Source of the DNA: Streptomyces sp. SID13031
GTDB lineage: Bacteria > Actinomycetota > Actinomycetes > Propionibacteriales > Kribbellaceae
Direction: 5' to 3'
Assembly: GCF_010548305.1 (NCBI RefSeq)
Contig: NZ_JAAGLV010000004.1
Location: 1 to 64,000 of the forward strand
DNA: 64,000 nt
The notes beneath the pieces are model-generated. The model searched no databases and was not told where the DNA came from. It saw nothing but the letters and a program-made list of their open reading frames with translations. A program made the position numbers and the translations under genes. Of this stretch, positions 26,146-35,500 are shown piece by piece (positions within the stretch are counted from its first letter, which is position 1; each line of letters opens with the position of its first letter).

Positions 26146-28012
26146 GACCAGCCTGACCGAACGCCTGCTGTACGCCGCGGGCGTGATCGACCACGTCGGC
26201 CGCGTGGACGACGGCAGTACCCGCACCGACTCGATGGACCTGGAACGCCGGCGGGGGATCACGATCCGCTCGGCCGTCGTCTCGTTCGAGCTCGGCGACC
26301 TGACCGTGAACCTGATCGACACCCCGGGCCACTCCGACTTCATCGCCGAGGTCGAGCGCGCGCTGTCCGTGCTGGACGGTGCCGTGCTGGTGATCTCGGC
26401 GGTCGAGGGCGTCCAGGTGCAGACCCGGCTGCTGATGCGCACGCTGACCCGGTTGCGCATCCCGACGCTGCTGTTCGTCAACAAGATCGACCGGATGGGC
26501 GCCCGGTACGACGAGCTGCTCGCCGACCTCGACCGGCTCCTCACACCCACCGCCGTGCCGATGGGTTCGGTGACCGATCTCGGCACCCGCGCGGCGCAGT
26601 ACCGGCAGTTTCCCCTGGGGAACAAGGCACTGGGGGAGTTGCTTGCTGAGGGCAATGACAGGTTTCTCGCCCGGTATCTCGACGAGAAACTCGCCCCGCA
26701 GGACTATCACCTCGAGCTGGCCGACCAGGTCCGCCGGCCGCGCGTGCATCCCGTGTACTTCGGATCGGCGATGACCGGCGAGGGCGTTCCCGAGTTGATC
26801 GAGGGGATCCGCGAGTGGTTGCCACGGGCAACGGAAGCTCGAGAGGACCCCTTGCGCGCTTCGGTGTTCAAGGTGGAACGCGGGCCGGCGGGGGAGAAGA
26901 TCGCGTCGGCCCGGGTGTTCGCCGGCCGGCTGCACGCGCGGCAGGCGATCGACGTGCACCGTGGCGGAATGCAGTACGAGGTGAAGCCGACGTCGGTGCG
27001 GCTGTTCGAGCGCGGGGGGACGCGGTCCGTCGAGAGTGCGGAGGCAGGGCGGATCGTCGCGCTGCGCGGGCTCAAGCAGGTGCAGATCGGTGACCAGCTC
27101 GGGACGCCGGCCGGGCAAGGCGGGCACTTCTTCGCGCCGCCCACGCTCGAAACCGTGGTGCATACCCAGGACCGGGTGAAGCTCTTCCAGGCGCTGCAGC
27201 AGCTGGCCGAGCAGGATCCGCTGATCCGGGTTCGCAAGGACGCGACGGGGCAGATCTCGGTGAATCTGTACGGGGAAGTGCAGAAAGAGGTGATCGCGTC
27301 GCTGCTGGAGGAGGAGTACGGGCTCGCGGTCGCCTTCAGTGAGACGACGCCGATCCATGTCGAGCGTCCGGCCGGGATCGGTACTGCGATCCGCGAGATC
27401 GGTGATCCCCGCAACCTGTGGTGCGCGGGGGTCGGCTTCCGCGTCTCGCCGGCCTCGGTCGGTACCGGCATCGACTACCGGCTGGAGGTGGAGCTCGGCG
27501 GGTTGCCGCGGGCGTTCCACACCGCGATCGAGGAGACGACTCGCGCTGCCTTGCAGCATGGTCTGTCCGGCTGGGAGGTGGTCGACTGCCGGGTGGATCT
27601 GATCCGCACGCAATACTCCTCGCCGGTGACCGTCGCCGGGGACTTCCGCAAACTGGTGCCGCTGGTGTTGATACAGGCGCTCCAGGAGGCGGGCACGAGG
27701 GTGCACGAGCCGGTCGACAGCTTCGAGTTGGAGCTTCCACCGGACGCGGTCTCGTCGGTGATCGCCAAGCTCGTCGAGGCCGGCGCGACCTTGGAGTCAA
27801 CGGAGATCAGGACCGAACGTGCGGTTCTCACCGGGCTGATCCCGGTCGGCCGGGTGTACGCCTTCGAGGCTCAACTCCCCGGTCTCACGCATGGTGAAGG
27901 GATCCTGCTGACCACCTTCAGCGGCTACCATCCCGTCCCGACGGCCGCCGGCGCCACCGACGAGGCCCCGGAGAAGGCCGCCGGGGACAAGAAGGTAGAG
28001 GTCATCAAGTAA
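26099..28012 (+). CDS. Tetracycline-type ribosomal protection GTPase (OtrA/TetM family)
   Basis: A 637-residue EF-G-like translation factor that removes tetracyclines from the ribosome. GTPase motifs are GILAHVDAGKTSLTERLL (G1), RGITIRSA (G2), DTPGHSDF (G3) and NKID (G4); the C-terminal EF-G IV/V domains are intact through GEGILLTTFSGYHPV. TTG 26099 gives MKTLTMGILAHVDAG, matching the length of the OtrA N-terminus; ATG 26114 is an alternative. It may give intrinsic resistance or a house-keeping role; the substrate range cannot be read from sequence. Confidence 0.9.
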   Translation: MKTLTMGILAHVDAGKTSLTERLLYAAGVIDHVGRVDDGSTRTDSMDLERRRGITIRSAVVSFELGDLTVNLIDTPGHSDFIAEVERALSVLDGAVLVISAVEGVQVQTRLLMRTLTRLRIPTLLFVNKIDRMGARYDELLADLDRLLTPTAVPMGSVTDLGTRAAQYRQFPLGNKALGELLAEGNDRFLARYLDEKLAPQDYHLELADQVRRPRVHPVYFGSAMTGEGVPELIEGIREWLPRATEAREDPLRASVFKVERGPAGEKIASARVFAGRLHARQAIDVHRGGMQYEVKPTSVRLFERGGTRSVESAEAGRIVALRGLKQVQIGDQLGTPAGQGGHFFAPPTLETVVHTQDRVKLFQALQQLAEQDPLIRVRKDATGQISVNLYGEVQKEVIASLLEEEYGLAVAFSETTPIHVERPAGIGTAIREIGDPRNLWCAGVGFRVSPASVGTGIDYRLEVELGGLPRAFHTAIEETTRAALQHGLSGWEVVDCRVDLIRTQYSSPVTVAGDFRKLVPLVLIQALQEAGTRVHEPVDSFELELPPDAVSSVIAKLVEAGATLESTEIRTERAVLTGLIPVGRVYAFEAQLPGLTHGEGILLTTFSGYHPVPTAAGATDEAPEKAAGDKKVEVIK

Positions 28013-28043
28013 CCAGCTGACTTTGGCGGGTGCCGGGGTGGAC

Positions 28044-28049
28044 TAGGCT
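28044..28049 (+). promoter_or_regulatory. Probable -10 element for the ABC-F gene
   Basis: TAGGCT lies nine bases before ATG 28059, with TTGGCG at 28023-28028 as a possible -35. No Shine-Dalgarno is present, so a leaderless or near-leaderless transcript is likely. Confidence 0.4.
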
Positions 28050-28058
28050 TAAGTCGAT

Positions 28059-29879
28059 ATGGCCGCCACTCCTGCACCTAACCTTGTCAATCTGGAAGCT
28101 GTCACCAAGGGCTTCGGGACCCGCACCCTGCTCGATGGGGTGACCCTCGGCATCGGCCGGGGTGAGCGGATCGGGGTGGTGGGGCGGAACGGCGACGGGA
28201 AGTCCACGTTGCTGCGCTTGCTCGCCCGGGAAGAGACGGCCGACGCCGGGCGGATCACGCACAACCGCGATCTTCGGCTGGGGTTCCTCGGCCAGGTCGA
28301 CAGCCTCGATCCGGAGTTGACCGTCGCGCACGCGGTACTGGGCGACGTCGAGACCTATACCTGGGCCGCCGATCCGCGCGCACGCGACGTGATGGAGCAG
28401 CTACTCGGTGGCGTCGACCACGAAGCGCTGATCGGCACCCTCAGTGGTGGTGAGCGCCGGCGCGCGTCGCTGGCGCACCTGCTGATGACCGAGGTCGACC
28501 TGCTGATCCTCGACGAGCCCACCAACCACCTCGACATCGAGGCGGTCAACTGGCTCGCGCAGCACGTCGTCGACCGGGCCGGCGCCCTCATCGTCGTCAC
28601 CCACGACCGGTGGTTCCTCGACGAGGTCTGCAACGAGACCTGGGAGGTCCAGGGCGGCAAGGTCAACTCGTACGACGGCGGCTACGCGTCGTACGTGCTG
28701 GCCAAGGCCGAGCGGTCCCGCAACGAGGCCGTCGTCGAGGGCAAGCGGCAGAACCTGGTCAAGAAGGAGCTCGCCTGGCTGCGCCGGGGAGCGCCCGCGC
28801 GGACGGCGAAGCCGAAGTTCCGGATCGACGCCGCCAACGCCCTGATCGAGAACGAGCCGGAGCCTCGCGACAAGCTCGCCCTGGCCAAGCTCGCCACCTC
28901 GCGACTCGGCAAGGACGTCTTCGACGCGGAGGACGTCACCCTGAGCTTCGGCGACCGGGTGATGCTTGACCACGTCACCTTCCGGATCGGCCCCGCCGAC
29001 CGGATCGGCCTGCTCGGCCCGAACGGTGCCGGCAAGACCACGTTCCTCAAGGTGCTCACCGGCCTGCTCCCGCCGGACACCGGCAAGGTCAAGCAGGGCA
29101 AGACGGTCAAGATCGCCAACCTCTCGCAGACGCTGGAGGATCTCGACGGCACGGTGACGGTGCTCGCGCACATCACCGGCATCCGCCGGGTCGCGGCCCT
29201 GGCCGCCGGCGTCGGCGAGATGAACTCGTCCCAGCTGCTGGAGCGGTTCGGCTTCACCGGCGACAAGCTGACCACCCGGATCAACGACCTGTCCGGTGGC
29301 GAGCGTCGCCGGCTGCAGCTGCTCCGGATCCTGCTCGACGAGCCGAACGTGCTGATCCTCGACGAGCCCACCAACGACCTGGACGTCGAGACGCTGACCG
29401 TGCTCGAGGACTTCCTCGACAACTGGCCGGGCGTCGTCGTGATCGTCACCCACGACCGGTACTTCCTCGAGCGGGTCAGCGACATGGTCTACACGATCCT
29501 GGGCGACGGAACCGTCCGGCACCTGCCCCGCGGCGTCGATCAGTACCTCGAAGAGCTCAAAGCCGGCCCGGTACGCCGTGCCGTCTCGTCTTCCGCCGGC
29601 AGTGCGCCGACACCGGCGGCACTGGCCAACGGACAGATCTCGGGCACCGAGCCCGTCGTGGACGCGGCTGCGGCCAGGGCGGCGAAGAAGGAGCTCAACC
29701 GGATCGAGCGGCAGCTGTCCAAGCTGAAGTTCAACGAGGGGAAGCTGCACGACCAGCTGGCCGCGAACGCCAGCAACTACCCACGGCTGGCCGAGCTGGA
29801 CACCGAGCTGCGCAAGCTCGCCGAAGAACGCGCCGGGCTGGAAACCGCCTGGCTCGAAGCGGCCGAACGCACGGAATAA
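28059..29879 (+). CDS. ABC-F family ATPase (ribosome-associated)
   Basis: A 606-residue soluble protein with two ABC cassettes and no membrane segments. Walker A sites are GRNGDGKSTLL and GPNGAGKTTFL; signatures LSGGERRRASLA and LSGGERRRLQLL; Walker B LLILDEPTNHLD and VLILDEPTNDLD. The inter-cassette linker (about residues 215-285) is charged, as in ABC-F factors that probe the ribosomal exit site. A C-terminal coiled coil (AKKELNRIERQLSKLKFNEG) is Uup-like. ABC-F proteins act in translation or antibiotic protection; next to a TetM-like gene either is plausible. Confidence 0.93.
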   Translation: MAATPAPNLVNLEAVTKGFGTRTLLDGVTLGIGRGERIGVVGRNGDGKSTLLRLLAREETADAGRITHNRDLRLGFLGQVDSLDPELTVAHAVLGDVETYTWAADPRARDVMEQLLGGVDHEALIGTLSGGERRRASLAHLLMTEVDLLILDEPTNHLDIEAVNWLAQHVVDRAGALIVVTHDRWFLDEVCNETWEVQGGKVNSYDGGYASYVLAKAERSRNEAVVEGKRQNLVKKELAWLRRGAPARTAKPKFRIDAANALIENEPEPRDKLALAKLATSRLGKDVFDAEDVTLSFGDRVMLDHVTFRIGPADRIGLLGPNGAGKTTFLKVLTGLLPPDTGKVKQGKTVKIANLSQTLEDLDGTVTVLAHITGIRRVAALAAGVGEMNSSQLLERFGFTGDKLTTRINDLSGGERRRLQLLRILLDEPNVLILDEPTNDLDVETLTVLEDFLDNWPGVVVIVTHDRYFLERVSDMVYTILGDGTVRHLPRGVDQYLEELKAGPVRRAVSSSAGSAPTPAALANGQISGTEPVVDAAAARAAKKELNRIERQLSKLKFNEGKLHDQLAANASNYPRLAELDTELRKLAEERAGLETAWLEAAERTE

Positions 29880-29957
29880 CCGCTGCGGCGGGCGGTGCCA
29901 GACAATCCAGCCGGCCGGCGAAATGTATACATGATCAAATCTTTCGGGACCTGAGTC

Positions 29958-30000
29958 GCGGCACACCCTCCAATCCCCTGTGATTAGGAGGGTATGCCGC
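29958..30000 (+). terminator. Strong hairpin after the ABC-F gene
   Basis: GCGGCACACCCTCCAATC (29958-29975) pairs with GATTAGGAGGGTATGCCGC (29982-30000) with one mismatch and one bulge around a six-base loop. Confidence 0.65.
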
Positions 30001-30314
30001 GTCTGCGGGCGAGCGGGCCCCAACCGGCCGGGTTGTCCGAGCCCCGAGCCCCGGACACCACCAACCGGCTTCGGCGAACCACCTCTTGCCGCCGAAGTCA
30101 CCGATCTCGTGAACGTTCTGTAGTCGCTTGGCCACCAACAGTCAGGAGACTAGTTGGACCGGTCACTCAGTGTCGATAGTCGTGGACTACAGCAATCTCT
30201 CGATCTCGTTGCAACTAGCAACGATCGGTGCACACATAAAGTGACGGGTCGTCTTTTCGGATTATTCCGGCACAATTCCCGTGAGTAACTTCGAGCCCGC
30301 GCAGAAATGCGGTA
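30001..30314. other. Intergenic stretch without a recognisable gene
   Basis: Between the ABC-F terminator and the end of tamR no convincing gene is seen. The only structure is a short dyad CGTTGC (30207-30212) / GCAACG (30218-30223) flanked by GATC on both sides. Local AT content is higher than in the neighbours. Confidence 0.5.
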
Positions 30315-30812
30315 TCAGTGGTTTTCCTGGTCGAACGGGCCGACCAGTTCGCGCAGTACGCGGGCGATCTTGGCCTGGTCGCGCTCACTGATTGAGCCGA
30401 GCAGGGCGCGCTCGTGGGCGAGCAGATCGGCCATCGCGGCGTCGACCGAGTCGCGGCCGGTGTCGGTGAGCTGGACGATCACGCCACGGCGGTCGGCCGG
30501 ATCGGGCAGTCGCTCGACCAGCCCGCGCGCGGTCAGCCGGTCCACCCGGTTCGTCATCGTGCCCGACGTCACCAGGGTCTCCTTGAGCAACCGGCCGGGG
30601 GAGAGCTGGTACGGCTCGCCGGCCCGCCGCAATGCGGCCAGTACGTCGAACTCCCAGGACTCCAGGCCATGCGTCTCGAACGCCTGGCTACGGGCGCGAT
30701 CGAGATGCCGGGCCAGCCTGCTGACCCGCGACAGCACCTCCATCGGCGCCACGTCGAGATCGGGCCGCTCGCGACGCCAGGCCTCGATCAGCCGGTCGAC
30801 CTCGTCTCTCAT
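30315..30812 (-). CDS. tamR: MarR-family regulator, TamR-like
   Basis: A 165-residue winged-helix protein. LESWEFDVLAALRRAG, LKETLVTSGTMTNRVDRL (recognition helix) and GLVERLPDPADRRGVIVQLT (wing) are the MarR core. It is divergent from a trans-aconitate methyltransferase gene, exactly the arrangement of Streptomyces TamR and tam. TamR there senses aconitate and citrate. Two matching palindromes occupy the shared promoter region. Confidence 0.85.
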   Translation of the reverse strand: MRDEVDRLIEAWRRERPDLDVAPMEVLSRVSRLARHLDRARSQAFETHGLESWEFDVLAALRRAGEPYQLSPGRLLKETLVTSGTMTNRVDRLTARGLVERLPDPADRRGVIVQLTDTGRDSVDAAMADLLAHERALLGSISERDQAKIARVLRELVGPFDQENH

Positions 30813-30836
30813 ATTCCGAGACTATGCCATCAAGAC

Positions 30837-30884
30837 TCTTGACATCAAGAGAACCCGTAGGCGTAAAGTTTCTCGACGTCAAGA
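30837..30884. promoter_or_regulatory. Two TamR-type operators
   Basis: TCTTGACATCAAGA (30837-30850) is a palindrome with a two-base centre. TCTCGACGTCAAGA (30871-30884) is a one-base variant. Their centres are 34 bp apart, and an extra half-site ATCAAGA lies just before the first. They sit between divergent tamR and tam, suited to repressing both. Confidence 0.7.
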
Positions 30885-30906
30885 CATCTCACCGGAAGGC
30901 CAACCG

Positions 30907-31704
30907 ATGCGCACGTCTCCGGTCTGGAACCCCCAGCAATACAACAAGTACGCCGACGAGCGCGGCCGCCCCTTCGCCGACCTCGTCGGCCGGATCCGGG
31001 CCGACGCGCCTGTCACCGTGGTCGATCTCGGCTGCGGTCCTGGCAACCTGACCGTCACTCTGCTCGACCGCTGGCCGGACGCCGCCGTCCAGGGCATCGA
31101 CAGTTCGCCGCAGATGATCGAGACGGCCCAGCCGCTGGCCGGCGAGCGACTGAGCTTCGAGGTGGGGGATCTGCGGGAGTGGACAGCGGAGGCGGAGTCG
31201 GTCGATGTGATCGTCACCAACGCAACGCTGCAGTGGATTCCCGAGCAGCTCGAGTTGCTTCCCGGGTTCGTGCGGGCGTTGAAGCCGGGCGGATGGCTGG
31301 CGATTCAGATTCCGGGGAACGGGAATGCGCCGTCGCACGCGATCCTTCGGGAGCTGGCGGCAACCGAGCCGTACGCCGGGTACGCGAAGGACAAGTCGCT
31401 GCGGGCGGACGTACCAGGGCCGGCGGAGTACGTCGAGGCGCTGAGTGCCGAGGGGTGCAGGGTCGACGCGTGGGAGACGACGTACAACCATCTTCTGCAA
31501 GGCGAGAATGCGGTGCTGGAGTGGGTCAAGGGGACGGGCGCGCGGCCGGTGCTGCAGTCCTTGCCCGATGAGCTGCGCGTACGGTTCGAGGCGGAGTACG
31601 GGGCTCGTTTGAACGAGGCCTATCCGCGGCGGGAGTTCGGCACGCTGCTGCCGTTCCGCCGGATCTTCGCCGTTGCCCAGAAGAGCGCCCAGAAGGGGAA
31701 CTAA
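30907..31704 (+). CDS. tam: Trans-aconitate 2-methyltransferase
   Basis: A 265-residue SAM methyltransferase that esterifies trans-aconitate, removing an aconitase inhibitor. WNPQQYNKYADERGRPFADL is the family N-terminus, VVDLGCGPGNLTVTLLDRWP the SAM loop, and NATLQWIPE and IQIPGNGNAPSH the substrate motifs. The GGAAGG site sets ATG 30907. Its TAA overlaps the next ATG. Confidence 0.93.
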   Translation: MRTSPVWNPQQYNKYADERGRPFADLVGRIRADAPVTVVDLGCGPGNLTVTLLDRWPDAAVQGIDSSPQMIETAQPLAGERLSFEVGDLREWTAEAESVDVIVTNATLQWIPEQLELLPGFVRALKPGGWLAIQIPGNGNAPSHAILRELAATEPYAGYAKDKSLRADVPGPAEYVEALSAEGCRVDAWETTYNHLLQGENAVLEWVKGTGARPVLQSLPDELRVRFEAEYGARLNEAYPRREFGTLLPFRRIFAVAQKSAQKGN

Positions 31705-32051
31705 TGCGACTCGATCATGTGCAGGTGTCCTGCCCGCCCGGTGGCGAGGAGGTGGCGCGGGCGTTCTACCGCGACGCGCTCGGGATGACCGAGCTGGAGA
31801 AGCCGCCGCTGCTCGCGGTCCGCGGTGGCTGCTGGTTCAAGGACGGTGCCGCCGAGGTGCACGTCGGCGTCGAGGAAGACTTCAGCCCGGCGTTGAAAGC
31901 GCATCCCGCGCTGGCCGTCGACGACCTCGACGCACTGGCGGAAACCCTCCAGGCCAAGGGCTATCCGGTCAACTGGGACAACGACACGATCCCGGGCCGC
32001 CGCCGCTTCCACACCGCCGACGGCCACGGAAACCGAGTCGAGATCGTCTGA
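31704..32051 (+). CDS. VOC-superfamily (glyoxalase-like) protein
   Basis: A 115-residue single VOC module: LDHVQVSCPPG, FYRDALGMTELEKPPL, and the closing FHTADGHGNRVEIV with a potential metal ligand Glu. Translationally coupled to tam (TAATG). Substrate unknown; it may share tamR control. Confidence 0.82.
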   Translation: MRLDHVQVSCPPGGEEVARAFYRDALGMTELEKPPLLAVRGGCWFKDGAAEVHVGVEEDFSPALKAHPALAVDDLDALAETLQAKGYPVNWDNDTIPGRRRFHTADGHGNRVEIV

Positions 32052-32118
32052 CCCAAAGCGCTTACGTCCGAAGAAGTGAAGGCGACGTCCCTCCGGTTCT
32101 TCGGACGCAAGCGTTGGG
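32051..32118. terminator. Palindromic element with CTTACGTCCGAAGAA arm, copy 2
   Basis: The arm at 32051-32075 pairs with 32096-32118 around a 20-base loop, containing CTTACGTCCGAAGAA and TTCTTCGGACGCAAG. It lies exactly between two convergent genes, so it could terminate both. It shares its core with the element at 16812-16862. Confidence 0.7.
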
Positions 32119-32120
32119 TG

Positions 32121-34580
32121 CTACTCGGTGGCGAGTGCTCCGGCCGGTGCGACCTTCGCGGCGCGCCGGGCCGGGAGGATCGACGCGAGCAGACCGGCCA
32201 CGGCTGCGACCAGGGCGATCGTCAGCAGCAGACCACCCGGTACGGCGTACTCGACGGGTCCGTCGATCTGGCCGCCCATCAGCGCCTCCGTGCCGGACCA
32301 GCCGTAGATCAGGCCCAGCCCGATCCCCAGCCCGGCCGCGACGAGTGCCATCAGCAACGACTCGACCGCGAGCATGCCGCGTAGTTGCCGCCTGGTCAGC
32401 CCCATCGCCCGGAGCAGCGCGTTCTCCCGCGTCCGCTCCAGCACCGACAGGCTGAGCGTGTTGCCGACGCCGACCAGCGCGATCAGTACCGAGACCCCGA
32501 GCAGCCCGACCGCGACGAGCAGCAGGATGTCGAACACCTTGGTGTAGAAGCTCCGCTCGGGCAGCCCGCCGGAGATGCTCAGGTTCTTCACCGTGGGCAG
32601 CGACTGCTTGAGCTCGTCCATCACCTTGGGGCCGTCGGCCTTCGGGTCGGAGGCCAGCCAGAAGCCGGTCACCGCGGCCTTCGGCGCCAGCCTCTGCAGA
32701 TCGGTCTGGGTGACCGTGAACGGGTCCAGACCCTGGGCCGCGACGACCTTGAACGCGACCTTCTCCTTGCCCGAAACGATGGTGACGGTCCCGCCGTCCT
32801 CGACGTTGAGCGAGTACCTCGTGTTGCGGTCGAGCAGCGCCGTACCGGGCTGGAGCTGGCCGGCCAGCGTCGGGTTGTGGATGACCGAGGACGCCGAGGC
32901 TTTGTCGATGCCGGTGATCGCCAGCGTGTTCTCGCCCGACTTCACCGTCGCCGTCCGGACCGGTACGACCTGGGTGATGCCCTTGATGCTCTGGAGTTGG
33001 TTGGCCGCGGTGGCCGGCAGCTTCTCGTCGGTCACCTGGACCGTCACGTCGACCGGGTACTCCTTGTCCATCGTGACGTCGAACGTCTTGCGGACCGAGG
33101 CGATCCCGACACAGGTCAGGCTGATCAGCGTGACGCCGATGAGCAGCGCCGACGTGGTCGCCGCGGTCCGCCGCGGGTTGCGGACGGCGTTGGCGACGGC
33201 GATCCGCGCGGGAACCCCTCCGGCCCGCGCGGGCAACGCCCCCAGCACCCTGACCAGCGCGGGCACCAGCAGGGAGCCGATCGACAGGATCCCGATGAAG
33301 GAGATCACGCCGCCGGCGACGCCGATGATCACCTGATGCGACCTCGCGCCCTGAGCGAGCAGGCCGCCACCTGCGGCCAGTAGCAGGAAACCGACGATCA
33401 GGCGAACGATGCCGGCCTTGGACTTGGCGACCGGAGCCGCCTCGGGCCGGAGAGCTGCCAGCGGAGCGACCCGGGTCGCCCGCCGAGCCGGTACTACGGC
33501 AGCCAGGATCGTCGCGACCGTACCGAGCAGGAGCGGGAGGAAGACCGAGGCCAGGTCGAGGTGCAGGTCGACCGGCGGGATGCCCCAGTCGAAGGACCGG
33601 GCCAGCGTCAGGGCGATCGCGGACAGTGCGACGCCGAAGACCACACCGATGCTGGAGGCAACCAAGCCGACCACGGTGGCCTCGGCCAGTACGGAGGAGA
33701 AGACCTGCCGGCGGGATGCGCCGACGCAGCGCAGCAGCGCCATCTCGCGGGTCCGCTGGGCGATCACGATGGTGAAGGTGTTGCCGATCACCAGGCAGGC
33801 GACGAACAGCGCGATCACGGCGAACATGCCGAACACGCCACCGAGTACGTCGATACCGTTGGTGATCTGCTTGACCTGGTAGTCGATCCAGCCCTCACCG
33901 GTGTAGACCATGAGGCCCTGGTTGACCGCCCCGGTGACGGCGGCGGCCAGCGCGGCCTGGCTCACGCCCGGGTTGGCAGCGACCTTGAGCTGGTTGATGT
34001 AGCCCTGCGGCTCGATCGCCTTCACTGTCTCGGCAGTGGCGACCGCGTTCGCGCCACCGATCGAGGTGCTGTCGTCGAGCAGACCGACCACCGTCAGCAT
34101 CCAGGGCTTGCCGTCCCAGGTGCTGAACTTGACCTGCTGGCCGAGCGGGATCTTGTACTTCTCGGCCAGCTTGGCCGGTAGCGCGACCTCATTCTTTGCC
34201 TCCGGCAACTTTCCGGAGGTCGTGGTCGGGCCGGCGATCTTCGAGGTGTCGTAGCGGGCGTCGATGCCCAGGCTCTCCGGCCGGACCTGACCGGGCCACT
34301 GCACCTGCAGGTACGCCGACGTGTCGGTCACCATCGAGGCGACCTGTGGCAGTTTCTTCACGGCCGCCGCGTCACTGGCGGCGAGGGACTCACGGCTGGA
34401 CTCGACCACCGCGTCGACCCCGGCGTTCTGCTTGCCGATGGTCTCGTCGATGCCGTGGGTGGCCGACGAGTGCGCGGTCATCGCCAGGGTGCCGAAGCCG
34501 ACACCCAGCACGATCGCCAGACAGGCGGCGACCAGGCGGCCCAGGTGGGCGCGCAGGGAGGAGAGAATCGAGCGTCGCAC
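32121..34580 (-). CDS. ABC transporter permease, FtsX/MacB type
   Basis: An 819-residue permease with two FtsX domains. The N-terminal helix (LGRLVAACLAIVLGVGFGTL) is followed by a large extracellular domain, then a three-helix FtsX block (RTREMALLRCVGASRRQVF), a second extracellular domain and a final FtsX block (RTRENALLRAMGLTRRQLRG). GTG 34580 is three bases after the ATPase gene. Such exporters act on peptides, lipids or antibiotics; the adjacent two-component system suggests envelope-stress control. Confidence 0.9.
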   Translation of the reverse strand: MRRSILSSLRAHLGRLVAACLAIVLGVGFGTLAMTAHSSATHGIDETIGKQNAGVDAVVESSRESLAASDAAAVKKLPQVASMVTDTSAYLQVQWPGQVRPESLGIDARYDTSKIAGPTTTSGKLPEAKNEVALPAKLAEKYKIPLGQQVKFSTWDGKPWMLTVVGLLDDSTSIGGANAVATAETVKAIEPQGYINQLKVAANPGVSQAALAAAVTGAVNQGLMVYTGEGWIDYQVKQITNGIDVLGGVFGMFAVIALFVACLVIGNTFTIVIAQRTREMALLRCVGASRRQVFSSVLAEATVVGLVASSIGVVFGVALSAIALTLARSFDWGIPPVDLHLDLASVFLPLLLGTVATILAAVVPARRATRVAPLAALRPEAAPVAKSKAGIVRLIVGFLLLAAGGGLLAQGARSHQVIIGVAGGVISFIGILSIGSLLVPALVRVLGALPARAGGVPARIAVANAVRNPRRTAATTSALLIGVTLISLTCVGIASVRKTFDVTMDKEYPVDVTVQVTDEKLPATAANQLQSIKGITQVVPVRTATVKSGENTLAITGIDKASASSVIHNPTLAGQLQPGTALLDRNTRYSLNVEDGGTVTIVSGKEKVAFKVVAAQGLDPFTVTQTDLQRLAPKAAVTGFWLASDPKADGPKVMDELKQSLPTVKNLSISGGLPERSFYTKVFDILLLVAVGLLGVSVLIALVGVGNTLSLSVLERTRENALLRAMGLTRRQLRGMLAVESLLMALVAAGLGIGLGLIYGWSGTEALMGGQIDGPVEYAVPGGLLLTIALVAAVAGLLASILPARRAAKVAPAGALATE

Positions 34581-34583
34581 GGG

Positions 34584-35378
34584 TCAGGCCCCCAGCTGCC
34601 GCAGGGCGCCGAGGACGGTCTCCGGGGTCGGGTCGATCAACTCGCCGGCGAGCTTGCCGTCGGCAAGCATCACGACGCGGTCGGCGTACGACGCCGCGAG
34701 CGGGTCGTGGGTGACCATCACGACCGTCTGACCGAACTCGCGGACCGAGCGGCGCAGGAAGCCGAGCACCTCGGCGCCGGAGCGCGAGTCCAGGTTGCCG
34801 GTCGGCTCGTCGGCGAAGACCACCTCGGGCCGGCCGACCAGAGCGCGGGCGACGGCGACGCGCTGCTGCTGACCGCCGGACAGCTCCGACGGGCGGTGCG
34901 TGAGGCGGTCCTGCAGACCGAGGACGTCGATCAGCGTAGTCATCCACTGTTGGTCGGGCTTGCGACCGCCGAGCTCCAGCGGGAGCAGGATGTTGTCCTT
35001 GGCCGAGAGCATCGGCAGCAGGTTGAACGACTGGAAGACGAAGCCGATCCGGTCGCGGCGGATCTTCGTCAGCGCGGCGTCCGGCAGCTGGGTCAGCTCG
35101 GTCTCGCCGAGCAGCACCTGACCCGAGGTCGGGGTGTCCAGGCCGGCCAGGCAGTGCATCAGGGTCGACTTGCCGGAACCCGACGGACCCATGATCGCGG
35201 TGAACCGGCCCACCCCGAAGTCGACGGAGACACCGTCGAGCGCGGCCACCGCGGTGTCACCGTGGCCGTAGACCTTGCGAAGCTCGTGTGCGCGGATGGC
35301 AGTCCGGTCGGCGGTGTCCTGCGGCAAACGCCCGAGCGGCAGGGTACTGGCCGTCAGGTCGCCGGTCTGGATGGTCAT
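34584..35378 (-). CDS. ABC transporter ATPase, LolD/MacB type
   Basis: A 264-residue cassette: Walker A GPSGSGKSTLMHCLAG, Q-loop FVFQSFNLLPML, signature LSGGQQQRVAVARAL, Walker B VVFADEPTGNLD and H-loop VTHD. The FNLLP and PTGNLDS blocks are diagnostic of the LolD/MacB group. An acidic/Thr-rich 28-residue N-terminal extension precedes the cassette. It forms an exporter with the following permease. Confidence 0.93.
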   Translation of the reverse strand: MTIQTGDLTASTLPLGRLPQDTADRTAIRAHELRKVYGHGDTAVAALDGVSVDFGVGRFTAIMGPSGSGKSTLMHCLAGLDTPTSGQVLLGETELTQLPDAALTKIRRDRIGFVFQSFNLLPMLSAKDNILLPLELGGRKPDQQWMTTLIDVLGLQDRLTHRPSELSGGQQQRVAVARALVGRPEVVFADEPTGNLDSRSGAEVLGFLRRSVREFGQTVVMVTHDPLAASYADRVVMLADGKLAGELIDPTPETVLGALRQLGA

Positions 35379-35478
35379 CGTTCTCCTCGAAAGGCCGGGG
35401 GCGAGACGCTCTCACCCACGTTCCAAGAAGTTACCGACGATCAATCCCCGAAGAGTCGGACCAGGGAATGGACTCCGC

Positions 35479-35496
35479 GTACGACCAGAGTCGTAC
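35479..35496 (-). terminator. Hairpin between the two-component and ABC genes
   Basis: GTACGAC (35479-35485) and GTCGTAC (35490-35496) form a perfect seven-bp stem with a four-base loop, five bases after the response regulator stop. It is either a terminator or an operator before the ABC genes. Confidence 0.45.
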
Positions 35497-35500
35497 TACT

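Noticed and set aside
26114-28012. ATG 26114 as the start of the ribosomal protection gene
   Set aside because: TTG 26099 reproduces the exact N-terminal length of OtrA (five residues before the GILAHVDAG core plus one); kept only as an alternative.
29935-30138. 67-residue frame on the minus strand after the ABC-F gene
   Set aside because: It contains the terminator hairpin, has no ribosome binding site and no protein-like motif.
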